Source: Hyphomicrobium_A sp963782555
Lineage (GTDB): Bacteria; Pseudomonadota; Alphaproteobacteria; Rhizobiales; Hyphomicrobiaceae
Length of the DNA stretch: 64,000 nucleotides
NCBI GenBank assembly: GCA_963782555.1
Contig: CAWAKB010000005.1
Span: forward strand, 310,001-374,000
Direction of reading: 5' to 3'
The stretch's first letter is position 1, and every line of letters starts with the position of its first letter. Of the stretch, positions 53,201 to 60,769 are shown one piece after another. The position numbers and the translations under genes are program-made. Below the pieces are notes generated by a model. That model saw only the letters and a program-made list of their open reading frames with translations, had not been told where the DNA came from and made no database searches.

Positions 53201-54284
53201 CCGCATACAGTCCTTTACGACAGGCGGCCAAATACTGATTTCGGAGACGACCCGGCGAGAGGTGGAATCTACTCTCAGAATCGGCAAGCAGTTGTCGGTC
53301 AAGGCGAAGGGAATCGAACATCCGGTTACCGTCTCCGAGGTCCTGGGAATTGGCGGGCGACACAAGATGTACCTTCCTCAAACGGCAGACGCACCGGTGC
53401 CGCTGGCCGAAGCAATTCTCATACGATATGCGATTGTCGAGCGAGCCCACAATTCCGGAGACATGCTCAAAGGAAGACTTACACAACTCTCGCTGAAGCA
53501 GGCAGAGCTGCGTTTGGAGCAATCGGTGCCCGACTTCAGCAACGTCGAGATTCACGTCATCGGTTTTGATGGGAAGGAAATACCCGGAACACTCTGCGCC
53601 AAGGTGGTAGGAACCGCGGCGGGAAGCAGTGCGGGATTATTCGTCAGCTTCACGTCCATGTCGCCCGAGATCGAAACGTTCTTTCGCGGTCTGCTCCCAA
53701 CGACCTCCGAAGCGCCCGCGCCGATACTTAGTCGGACGCCGCGTCCCTCTAATGCTGATCAAATCCCGCCTGCGGCCGAGACAGCGTGCCAAGCGCCGGG
53801 CATCCAGGCAGCGCCGCCCGCATCCAGCGCGCCCGATCTGCGAGACAAGGTCCATCCCAAGCCCGACGGCGATAAACACCCCGCGCGTAATATGCCGAGC
53901 GTGCCGGACACGAGCAGACCAAATGCCGCACGAAAAGCGGTGCAGAATTCGGCAACAAGTCCGGATTTCTCGGCAATGAGTCAAACACAGCCCAAAGGCG
54001 CGGCAGTCAGGCGCGAGTTGCCCGGCGTCTTCGACACGAGTTGGAACGATTCGACAGAAGAATTGGACCTCGGCACGGACACAGCGCCCAACCTCTCAAG
54101 TATGGGGCAAACGGAGTCCGTCAGCGAAACCGTCACGGCGGGCGACACGCCGGATGAATTTGGCGTTCGCCAAGTGGCCCCCGCAGGGGACACGGCGGCG
54201 GCGCCAGTGTCGGCAAATTCACCGCAGTCGAGCCCCGAGGGACCCCAAAAAAAGAAGAGCTGGCTCCGCACCCGTCTGTTTTGA
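50280..54284 (+). CDS. Six-PAS class III nucleotide cyclase with PilZ-like domain and disordered tail
   Basis: 1,334 aa, no membrane span. PAS units 1-3 (residues 15-383) are almost identical 123-residue copies with VSENLQAMLGYSPQEMTTDP and HYVWIQDTFKVIND. PAS 4 (about 395-515) is of a different type. PAS 5 and 6 (about 545-790) again match the first type. A coiled linker leads to the cyclase domain: metal Asp850 in MTDLRGFTSLSERL and Asp894 in IDEYIGDAIFVLFGAP. The base-recognition positions are Glu890 and Gly964 (KYGVVGRHVN) rather than the Lys/Asp-Thr pair of adenylate cyclases, so GTP could be the substrate. Residues about 1065-1140 resemble a degenerate PilZ barrel. The last 190 are Pro/Ser-rich. 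Confidence 0.85.
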   Translation: MDPINFSAVDATAERQRLQSLLAVSPAIIYTTEPSGKGYVCTFVSENLQAMLGYSPQEMTTDPKCWPERLHPEDAPRVLGRLEPLIKQGGGTVSYRFRHHDGHYVWIQDTFKVINDKSGKPQELVGAWADITELKGARQRLQSLLAVSPAIIYTTEPSGKGYVCTFVSENLQAMLGYSPQEMTTDPKCWPERLHPEDAPRVLGQLEPLIKQGGGTVSYRFRHRDGHYVWIQDTFKVINDESGKPQELVGAWADITELKGARQRMEYLLAVSPAIIYTTEPSGKGYVCTFVSENLQAMLGYSPQEMTTDPKCWPERLHPADAPRVLGQLEPLIKQGGGTVSYRFRHHDGHYIWIQDTFKVINDEAGKPQELVGAWVDVTERKRAEEAALKANVEIQETKRYLTRVLEGATDAIFSTDKAGNVVLFNQGAEILLGYRPDEVIGQRVSVLYGGEEGADQIRRELRMRGGTASAYETTLRSKDGTDIPVLMSASVLFDDDAREIGTVGFATDLRERKRAEQALQNARDELEQRVEERTVELKTARERLRYVMTVAPGIMYTNKGRGEFKCTFVSENVDPIMGFSAWEMLEDPKFWPSRLHPDDARAVFAKVEQLIAKGGGTVEYRFRHRNGSYLWIQDTFRVIHDEEGTPVEVVGAWADISDRKRAEQALGERLAIMKDLQSLVAASPSVIYTTQVSGDFACTFVSENLQAIMGYAPWEMRDDPKFWVKHLYPGDKEGVFAELERLIGLGGGSVEYRFRNRAGHYLWIQDTFTVVHDSDGKPMELVGSWADISDRKRAEAELERLAKEVELRNRFIRETFGRYLSDEVVATVLESSSAMQVGGEKRKVTMMMTDLRGFTSLSERLEPERVVAILNRYLAAMVKVIKEYQGTIDEYIGDAIFVLFGAPVWQEDDAQRAIACAVAMQLAMELVNEQNKEDNLPAIEMGIGIHTGQVVLGNIGSPERMKYGVVGRHVNLTSRIQSFTTGGQILISETTRREVESTLRIGKQLSVKAKGIEHPVTVSEVLGIGGRHKMYLPQTADAPVPLAEAILIRYAIVERAHNSGDMLKGRLTQLSLKQAELRLEQSVPDFSNVEIHVIGFDGKEIPGTLCAKVVGTAAGSSAGLFVSFTSMSPEIETFFRGLLPTTSEAPAPILSRTPRPSNADQIPPAAETACQAPGIQAAPPASSAPDLRDKVHPKPDGDKHPARNMPSVPDTSRPNAARKAVQNSATSPDFSAMSQTQPKGAAVRRELPGVFDTSWNDSTEELDLGTDTAPNLSSMGQTESVSETVTAGDTPDEFGVRQVAPAGDTAAAPVSANSPQSSPEGPQKKKSWLRTRLF
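50322..51428 (+). repeat. Three near-identical 369-bp PAS repeats
   Basis: Units start at 50322, 50691 and 51060, an exact 369-bp period, each starting CGTCAGCGG. They differ at only scattered positions, with the last about 20 bases of unit three diverged. This is a recent in-frame triplication of one PAS domain within the cyclase gene. Confidence 0.9.
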
Positions 54285-54318
54285 CGGCCGACATTCCCCG
54301 AGGAATGACCGAGTTGGC

Positions 54319-54600
54319 TCAAAAACGGTCCCGCGGGATCGGGAGCTGCTACGTCGGCTCAGCCTTCGAGAGCGGAACCTGGACAAAGGGACTAGCGATG
54401 GTCCGCGCGTGCGGCGAGCAGGCACTATCCCTAAAATGCTCAGAGCTGATGGTCCGGCGGGGCCGCCATGCGATCAATCGCAAATGTGGGTGGGAAACAT
54501 TCCCGCGGAAACTCCTGGAATTCTATGGGAGCTTTGCGTTTCCCACCCGCTGATAAGTGCCTGTTTCGCCTTGGTTGCTATGCTCCCGTAGGGACCGCCA
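54319..54600. repeat. Right-end repeat block, copy 2
   Basis: 282 bp, the same length as the block at 45178-45459. Its last part (54488-54600) is identical to 59033-59145. It has a perfect 11-bp inverted pair, GGGTGGGAAAC (54488-54498) and GTTTCCCACCC (54538-54548), followed by the att core. Confidence 0.85.
54583..54600 (+). repeat. att core copy 3
   Basis: CTCCCGTAGGGACCGCCA, identical over 18 bases to the tRNA-Glu 3' end. GTGGGAAAC motifs follow at 54637-54645 and 54662-54670, then the 3' end of an integrase gene. Confidence 0.85.
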
Positions 54601-54676
54601 CCCGTCTAAATCATCATTTTATTTCAGCATGTTCCGGTGGGAAACAAAACCCGCCTGCAAGGTGGGAAACATTCGT

Positions 54677-55366
54677 TCAGTCTTTGGTCCTCCTCAGCAG
54701 CGGCATGGCATCGCCCGCCATCTTCTTACGGCGCGCCGCCCTCGTGTAGCGCTCGGCCTCCTGGATGGTGCGCCAGCCGAAGATCGCCATGAGCTGGTGC
54801 TCAGTGGCGCCATTCTCGGCAGCGAGCGCGGCGCCCGCCTTGCGTAGCCCGTGCGCCGAGCAGTGGGGCAGCCCAGCCTTGTCGCACCACTCGCGGAAGC
54901 GCATGCCAAATCCGGCCTCTGTGAAGGGGCGCCCGTACGCGGTGGTCAAGTAGGCGAGGTTGCCCGTCGGGCTCGCATCGAGAAGGCGCTGAAGCTCGGG
55001 CAGGATCGGGATCTCCACTTCAATTGGATTACGGTTGCGGTTCTTGTGCTGCTTGAAGCGCAGCCAGCCGTCGCGCGCATGCTGGGGCCCGAGGCGGACG
55101 ACGTCTGAGCGCCGCACACCCGTGTACATGAGCAAAGCGAGGGCCAGGCGGGGCTTGGTGCCGATGGGATGGCACTTCTCGAAGTCCTCGACCTCCTCCG
55201 GCGTCCAGCTATGCCAGCCGGGGCTCGCCGTCTTGATGCGCGTCACATCACGGGCAGGGTTCGTGCGGACGTGCTCCTGCTCCATGGCCCAGCTAAAGAC
55301 GGCGCGGATCGCATTCACGCGGCCGTTGGCAGCTTCGGGCAGGTCTGCCTTCGCGCAGCGGCGCAA
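54677..55366 (-). pseudogene. Tyrosine recombinase, N-terminally truncated
   Basis: 229 aa from a TTG at 55366. The frame is open only to a stop at about 55394, against the roughly 380-400 residues usual for tRNA-targeting integrases. The catalytic domain is complete: MYTGVRRSDVVRLGPQH (first Arg), CSAHGLRKAGAALAAE (His-x-x-Arg), IFGWRTIQEAERYTRAARR with Trp in place of the second His and the Tyr nucleophile. The arm-binding and core-binding N-terminal domains are missing. It is probably inactive alone. It differs in sequence from the remnant at 25875, so at least two integrase types have used this tRNA. Confidence 0.8.
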
Positions 55367-55387
55367 GAGGCGAGATTCGCACCCAAT

Positions 55388-57260
55388 CTATTCACCGACG
55401 TTGATAACCGATGCCGACTGCCGCGCTCGATTAAGCCCGAGGATCGATACCTTTGCGGTCATGATCTCGGAGGGCCAAAGCACCTCGGTGAGGCCGGTTG
55501 CGGCCGCCACGCGTTGTCCGTGGCCGGCGTCGTAGGTGATGACGCCGCCGCCGATGGCACCGCCGATCTTCTTACCCCAAAGCTTCTCGCCAGTGTTGGC
55601 GTTCAGCGCATAGAAATTGCCGCCCATGTCGCCGAAGAACACGACGTTGCCAGCCGTCGGTGTGACACCGCTTTGAACGGGATAGTTCGACTTGACGCGC
55701 CACTTCCAGGCGCCGGTGTCGGCGTTGACGGCGTAGACCCAGCCCGCCCAGTCGAACGTCGGGTCAGGCTTGCCCCATGTCACGAACGGGTTGATCGAAG
55801 TCCTCTCCGCCCCACGTCTGACCGACTTTGCGCGACAGCAGAGCTTTGTCGGCTTTGCGCGTAACAGTGGTGCACCATTGCACCTCGCCGATCATAATGA
55901 GGTTGTTCTTCTTGTCGTAAGCGGGACCATTCCATTCCGCGCCGCCGGTCGAGCCTGGGCAGAAGTGCACCGACTTGTCAGGTTTAAAGGGGACATCGGT
56001 GTTGAGCATCTTGGTCACCGGCAAGCGATACATTTGCTTGTGGCTCGCAAGGTCGAAAGCGTAGAGATGGCCGTCCTTCGGCGCCAAAGCCAGGATCTTC
56101 TTTCCGGACGCGGCTTTGATGATCGCCGGTGCTGACGATACGTCCCAGTCGTGCCAGTCCTTGGGGACAATCTTGTAGTCTCTCTTGTATTCACCGGTCA
56201 TGGCGTCGAGCACGACTACGGACCCGGAGAAAAGGTTTTTTCCCTTGCGCAGAGCGGCCGCGAAGTCCGGCGCCGGGTTACCGCCGGGCACGTATAGCAG
56301 GCCGGTTTCGGGATCGATGGTATAGGATGTCCAGGTGGCGCCGCCTGTGATCGGAGAGCCCTTCGGCACGCCCCAGCTCTTTCCTGTCAGCGGTGACTTC
56401 ACTTCAGGCCCGTAAGACGGATCATCGGGCGATTTGGGAACGAGGTAGAACTCCCACTTCACTTGGCCCGTCGCCGCGTCGATGCCGTACATGCGGCCCT
56501 TGACACCCTTGATGTCGCCGCCGGCGTTGCCGACGAATACCATGCCGTTCCAGGCAATCGGTGCGGCGGGAACGCTTTCCCCGATCTTGGGATTGGCAAT
56601 CTTCGTCTGCCACAGCTTCTTACCGGTGTTGAAATCATAAGCAACCACGCGGCCATCCTGCGTGCCGCGAAACACCCTGCCGTCCATATAGGCCGGTCCA
56701 CGGTTCACGGCTTGCGGCGTTGCCGGCGTGTAGTCGTCGTGCGCGCGCCACATGAGCTGGCACGTGTCGGGATCGATGGAATAGAGGTTGTGTTCCGTCG
56801 CAAACAGCAGCGAGTCTTTGACCTGAAGAATGCCGGAGTTGAAGCCGGTATACTCGCCGGTATTGAAGGTGCACAGCACCTTCAGCTTCTTGGCGTTGCT
56901 CGTGTTGATCCCATCGAGTGGCGAGAATCGGTTCGACGTCAGCGACCTGTTATAGCTTGGCCAAGCCGTGCTAGCGTCGTGCGAGAGCTTCGCCACACCT
57001 TGGCCGGGCTCCGCTGATGACGTCGAATTCGTAGAGATCGACGCGGCAATAGATGCCGTTGAAGAGTCGTCTTTCGCAGCCGTGTAGGTCGGCGACGTCT
57101 GTGTTGTCAGGGTCCCTGTCGGCGCCGACATATATCGCACGTAATTAACGGCGCGACTTCCGTATTTCACGGCCGTGTTCCAATAGAACTCAGTCACAAT
57201 AAATCCGGCGACCAACGCTACGACGGCCACCGCGCCTATCACCTTCAATGCGAATTTCAT
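55388..57260 (-). pseudogene. PQQ-dependent dehydrogenase (quinoprotein) with a frameshift
   Basis: The N-terminal frame (ATG 57260) has one membrane anchor, MKFALKVIGAVAVVALVAGF, a Ser/Thr-rich spacer and propeller blades such as LFATEHNLYSIDPDTCQLMW, DGRVVAYDFNTGKKLWQTKI, GGATWTSYTIDPETGLLYVP, HDWDVSSAPAIIKA, and GGAEWNGPAYDKKNNLI. It stops at 55764. One base near 55790-55797 is out of step. The other frame resumes PFVTWGKPDPTFDWAGWVYA and VNADTGAWKWR and ends with GLTEVLWPSEIMTAKVSILG. The last residues to 55388 run into the integrase junction. Such enzymes oxidise alcohols or sugars in the periplasm with PQQ. The substrate is unknown. The gene is disrupted by the indel and perhaps also clipped at the 3' end. 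Confidence 0.8.
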
Positions 57261-57533
57261 GGTCGATCTCTGTCAATCTCTCTTGGCGCAGGGTCCAAGA
57301 CCCTCTCCCCATCGAACGCGGCATCGTGGGATGAGTTCCGAGAAGTGTCTTGCGTAGCCAAGTCGGCCGGACTCGAGAAGCGCGCACGCACATCCGGCAT
57401 CAATATCGACTGTCGAGGTTGGTGCGCGTTTGGGCTCGAATTGAAATCGAATTCGGTGCGCCCTGGTCACATTGTCGCTCTTGCGGAACAGCTTGGTCGC
57501 ACCAGACCTTCATAGAGGTGCCGGAAGGTCTAA

Positions 57534-58664
57534 ATGGATACGCGGGTCAACAGCAGCGATTTGAAAGGCCACTACACGAGCGTGGCGCTCGTCCTGCAGG
57601 GTGGCGGCGCGCTCGGCGCTTATCAGGCGGGCGTTTACGAGGCGCTGGCGGAGCACGGTTGCAAACCGGATTGGATCTCCGGCATTTCGATTGGTGCGGT
57701 CAACTCGGCCATCATTGCCGGCAACGCACCTGAGCGTCGCGTTGAACGGCTACGCGAATTCTGGAGCCGCACCACGGCGTCGTTCCCCTGGCCGGCACCG
57801 AAACTCGGCGATACCAGCAGGCGAATCTTCGACGCCGTCAGCTCGTTCCACTCGTTTGCGGTGGGCCAGCCCGATTTCTTCGTGCCGCGTGTCCCACCGG
57901 CGTGCGTGCGCCCGCATGGCACTCCCGGGGCGAGCAGCGTCTACGACACGGCGCCGTTGCGCGAAACGCTGCTCGACCTCATCGACTTCGACCTTTTGAA
58001 TTCCGGAACAACGCGCTTGACGCTCGGCTCCGTCAACGTGATGTTGGGCAACCTCGCCTACTTCGACACCAGGAACGATCGCATCGGTCCCGAGCACGTG
58101 ATGGCCAGCGGCGCACTGCCGCCCGGTTTTCCTCCGATCGAGATCGACGGCCAATACTATTGGGACGGCGGGCTCGTCTCGAATACGCCGCTGGTGCCGG
58201 TGCTCGAGGGCGGCAGCGAGGACGATACGCTGGTGTTCCAGGTCGACCTTTTCAGTGCGCGCGGCAACATTCCCGGCGACCTCATCGCGACGGAATCGCG
58301 GCGCAAGCAGATCAGCTTTTCGAGCCGAACGCGGCTCAACATCGACCATTATCGTGAGCGCCACCAGTTGCGCCAGGCGATTGTCAAGTTGTTCGACAAC
58401 CTGCCGCCCGAGCTGAAGCAGGACGAAGAGATGCGCGAGCTGCGTGACCTCGGCGACGGGCGCGCGGTTGCCATCGTCCAACTCATCTATCGCCGCCAGA
58501 GCTATGAGGGCGTGGCCATTGACTACGAGTTTTCGCGGGCCTCGATGCTGGAGCACTGGAAGGCGGGCCTTGAGGATGCGCGCCGTACCCTTGCGCACCC
58601 GCAATGGCTCGACGAACGGATCCGCGGGGAGAGCGTGAAGGTGTTCGATCCAGCGCGTGATTGA
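57534..58664 (+). CDS. Patatin-like phospholipase with DUF3734-type C-terminus
   Basis: 376 aa from the ATG at 57534, preceded by GGAAGG. Motifs: VLQGGGALGAYQAGVYEAL (oxyanion loop), ISGISIGAVNSAIIAG (nucleophile GxSxG) and QYYWDGGLVSNTPLVPVLE (catalytic Asp). The C-terminal part, IYRRQSYEGVAIDYEFSRAS and MLEHWKAGLEDARRTL, is the DUF3734-like region of patatins often found near PHA genes in Hyphomicrobiales. It would be a soluble acyl hydrolase. The protein differs clearly from the patatin at 48393, so it is not a local duplicate. It is the only intact gene of element III. Confidence 0.87.
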   Translation: MDTRVNSSDLKGHYTSVALVLQGGGALGAYQAGVYEALAEHGCKPDWISGISIGAVNSAIIAGNAPERRVERLREFWSRTTASFPWPAPKLGDTSRRIFDAVSSFHSFAVGQPDFFVPRVPPACVRPHGTPGASSVYDTAPLRETLLDLIDFDLLNSGTTRLTLGSVNVMLGNLAYFDTRNDRIGPEHVMASGALPPGFPPIEIDGQYYWDGGLVSNTPLVPVLEGGSEDDTLVFQVDLFSARGNIPGDLIATESRRKQISFSSRTRLNIDHYRERHQLRQAIVKLFDNLPPELKQDEEMRELRDLGDGRAVAIVQLIYRRQSYEGVAIDYEFSRASMLEHWKAGLEDARRTLAHPQWLDERIRGESVKVFDPARD

Positions 58665-59032
58665 ACGCTGGACGCTCGACAAAGTTCGCGATCGCTATCT
58701 GGATCTGAGTGCAGTACAATATACAATCCAACCTGCAGTTCCGAATTTGGCCCGTAGCCCCCGACCACTTTACGGCCGCTCGTGACGGAAGAGCCGACCT
58801 CGCTGAACCAACTCGATCGTCCGCTCGGAGCACCTGCCCGACTTCCGGAAACTCGGCAAAGCCGACCATCCCCATGCGGGGCCGTTGATTTGACAAGGTC
58901 GCCGGGTCAAAAGCCGTCCTGGGTGATGGGGACCGCTGTGTCGGTTTAGCTTTCGATAACGGACAGCAATCGCCGCTGCGACACTTGGAGTGGCTATGCG
59001 AATGAAGCAGCGTCCGGCACCTTAGAAACCTC
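58665..59032. other. Region before att copy 4, no gene
   Basis: About 370 bases. A GGGTCAAAAGC motif at about 58905-58915 resembles the beginning of the right-end block (45175, 54319), but the following 120 bases do not match, so this copy is diverged or replaced. No ORF is supported. Confidence 0.45.
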
Positions 59033-59145
59033 GGGTGGGAAACATTCCCGCGGAAACTCCTGGAATTCTATGGGAGCTTTGCGTTTCCCACCCGCTGATA
59101 AGTGCCTGTTTCGCCTTGGTTGCTATGCTCCCGTAGGGACCGCCA
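59033..59145. repeat. Right-end repeat block, copy 3 (3' part)
   Basis: Identical to 54488-54600 over its full length, including the inverted pair GGGTGGGAAAC (59033-59043) and GTTTCCCACCC (59083-59093) and the att core. The perfect identity means recent duplication or continuing recombination between the two sites. Confidence 0.85.
59128..59145 (+). repeat. att core copy 4 (right boundary of element III)
   Basis: CTCCCGTAGGGACCGCCA, identical to the tRNA-Glu 3' end and to copy 3. A left-end block follows at 59156, as after copy 2. Confidence 0.85.
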
Positions 59146-59155
59146 CCCGCTTAAA

Positions 59156-59355
59156 ATCCATACCAAAATCAGTAGGTTGGGGCAGTGGGAAACAGTACCC
59201 GGTCGCCGTTCTCTGGTGTGTTCGGCTTGATCCAACAAATTTGACAAGCTTGGCGATGGTTCCCCGCGTCGGCGTTTCAACTTTTTCCGTTTGAAGGACG
59301 TCCGTAGCTGGTCCGCTTGTGCCCTAGCAGCAGCCGAATTCATGCGTTGAGGCGA
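59156..59355. repeat. Left-end repeat block, copy 2
   Basis: Matches 45515-45705 with a 9-base insertion near 59220 and few substitutions. GTGGGAAAC is at 59185-59193. Because a block of this kind begins element II, a further element may begin here and include the nos genes. Confidence 0.8.
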
Positions 59356-59427
59356 TCGGGCGAGAAGGGCCAGATCCGGAAGCAAGTGCGATTTGGATTT
59401 TGCCCGTGCCATCAGCTCGTGGGGCCA

Positions 59428-59655
59428 CTAGGCGAAATCCGGCTGCTTTCCCGCGCAGAGAGGCCAGAGGTCGAAGGTTGTCGCGAAGGCCCGCATCCGC
59501 TCATCGAACGCCTCTAGGCCAAAGGCTGTCTCCAAAGGACAATTCGGCTTGGTGCAGCCGTACTCACGGCGACATTCCGCTTCCGACCTGCGGACACGCA
59601 CGTTCTTTCCAACACGCGTGCAATACTGGTAGCGAGGACCCGTTGCATAGAGCAT
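59428..59655 (-). CDS. Small Cys-rich protein downstream of nosX (75 aa)
   Basis: The ATG at 59655 has GGGAGG eight bases upstream. The protein begins MLYATGPRYQYCTRVGKNV and contains ECRREYGCTKPNCPLETAFG and DLWPLCAGKQ, five cysteines in 75 residues. The C-x5-C-x5-C spacing could bind a metal. No signal peptide is seen. It reads in the nos direction, 109 bp beyond the nosX stop, so it may be the last gene of the operon. The family is unknown to me. Confidence 0.6.
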   Translation of the reverse strand: MLYATGPRYQYCTRVGKNVRVRRSEAECRREYGCTKPNCPLETAFGLEAFDERMRAFATTFDLWPLCAGKQPDFA

Positions 59656-59764
59656 GAGATGAACCTCCCATTGCAGCAACTCAAAGGATCGGCGACGTGG
59701 ACGGTTCTCGACCTAAGTCAAATTGGGGACGTGCACTTAGGCGCACTGTGCACTTGCTCGCATT

Positions 59765-60769
59765 TCAGAGCCAATATCCTCTCTGTGATCCTATCGGGAT
59801 CAGGTATGCGTGCACACCACGTGGAACGACCGTACGTACGTGCTCGGCGGGGAGAATGGAAAGAGCGGTTGATAGTCCATCCGCCGTTGCTGCGCGATCA
59901 GTGATCACCGTCACGCTCGCCCACTGTCGTGCCGGATCCCCGGTGCGCGGGTCGAGAATGTGGGCAAATTGGCCTTCGCGATCGAAATGATAGCCATAGC
60001 CGCCGGAAGTGGCGATGGCACCACTTGTCACCGGCAACTCGAAGAGGGCCTTACCCGGCTCGGTGGGATTGGCGATGCCTACCCGCCACGCTTCTCCGTT
60101 CCACTTGGGGCCAAGGGCCAACTGCTCGCCCATGTCGACGAGCACGTGGCAGAACCCGCGGGCACGCAAGAGATCACCGATCCGATCCGTGATGTAGCCT
60201 TGGGCAATGCCGTTGAGGGTGATTGCCATTCCGGGCTCGCAAAGGCGGATTGCGGCTCCATCGATCTCGACCTTTCGCCAGCCCACGCATGCTGCCGCCT
60301 GGTCGATGGCACGCCGCGGCGGCCCTCGAGGATCAGCACCGGGTTGGGAGAAATGCTGTGCGAAAAGCACCCACAGAGGCTGGACCGTCGGATCGAAGGC
60401 CCCGCCGCTGTGCTCTGCGAGCATTAGGGCCTCTTCCAGAAGCAGGCGAAGATCGGCGGGCGCTGCATCGAGGCGTCCACAAGCGTTGAGACGGGTGAGC
60501 GCGCTATCGGTCCGGTAGAGGCTGAAAATAGCCTCGAGGCGCGCCACCTCCTCCAGGCATGTGGTGATCGCAGCCTTCGCCGCGCCTTCGTCGGGATGTT
60601 GCAGGGAGAGCCGCGCGTGCGCCCCAAGCGCAATCCCTTCCCAATTGAACGTTCGCATGGGCCCAGCGATGCCCCTCGCGGACACGAGCGGCGTAGCAGC
60701 GGCTGCCGCCAGAACGCTCACGAACCGGCGACGCGTCAGGCGGAGGCGCGATCCACATTGCGCGGTCAT
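59765..60769 (-). CDS. nosX: NosX, ApbE-type FAD:protein FMN transferase
   Basis: 334 aa with a Tat signal (LTRRRFVSVLAAAAATPLVS) and the ApbE fold: ARLEAIFSLYRTDSALTRLN, GAFDPTVQPLW, TLNGIAQGYITDRIGDLL, VDMGEQLALGP, and SVTVITDRAATADGLSTALS (metal/FAD region). It flavinylates the membrane protein NosR, supporting electron flow to N2O reductase in the periplasm. The ATG overlaps the nosL stop (60766-60769), and the position at the end of nosDFYLX is standard for alphaproteobacterial denitrifiers. Confidence 0.92.
   Translation of the reverse strand: MTAQCGSRLRLTRRRFVSVLAAAAATPLVSARGIAGPMRTFNWEGIALGAHARLSLQHPDEGAAKAAITTCLEEVARLEAIFSLYRTDSALTRLNACGRLDAAPADLRLLLEEALMLAEHSGGAFDPTVQPLWVLFAQHFSQPGADPRGPPRRAIDQAAACVGWRKVEIDGAAIRLCEPGMAITLNGIAQGYITDRIGDLLRARGFCHVLVDMGEQLALGPKWNGEAWRVGIANPTEPGKALFELPVTSGAIATSGGYGYHFDREGQFAHILDPRTGDPARQWASVTVITDRAATADGLSTALSILPAEHVRTVVPRGVHAYLIPIGSQRGYWL

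Larger units (their letters stand above)
45460..54600. mobile_element. Integrated element II (second to third att copy)
   Basis: About 9.1 kb between the att copies at 45444 and 54583. The left end has the 191-bp block 45515-45705 that recurs after the last att, and the right end has the 282-bp block. Cargo: a small secreted protein, two related cyclic-nucleotide-binding proteins, a patatin-like lipase and a six-PAS nucleotide cyclase. No integrase remains, so mobilisation would need a neighbour's enzyme. Confidence 0.55.
54601..59145. mobile_element. Integrated element III (third to fourth att copy)
   Basis: About 4.5 kb between perfect 18-base att copies. The order att, arm motifs, integrase (3' end facing att) is the standard left end of a tRNA-targeting element. 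The cargo is a quinoprotein dehydrogenase and a patatin. The integrase lacks its N-terminal half and abuts the dehydrogenase, showing internal deletion. Confidence 0.65.

Noticed and set aside
48393..54284. CBASS- or Pycsar-type antiphage system (cyclase plus patatin effector)
   Set aside because: The cyclase is a large PAS-controlled class III enzyme, not a CD-NTase or PycC-like stand-alone cyclase. The patatin lacks a linked sensor domain and is divergently transcribed. Only a looser signalling-module reading is kept.
25802..59145. Insertion sequences or transposases as the cause of the repeats
   Set aside because: No transposase gene or terminal inverted repeats with target duplications are visible. 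The repeats end precisely at tRNA-derived cores, which fits site-specific integration.
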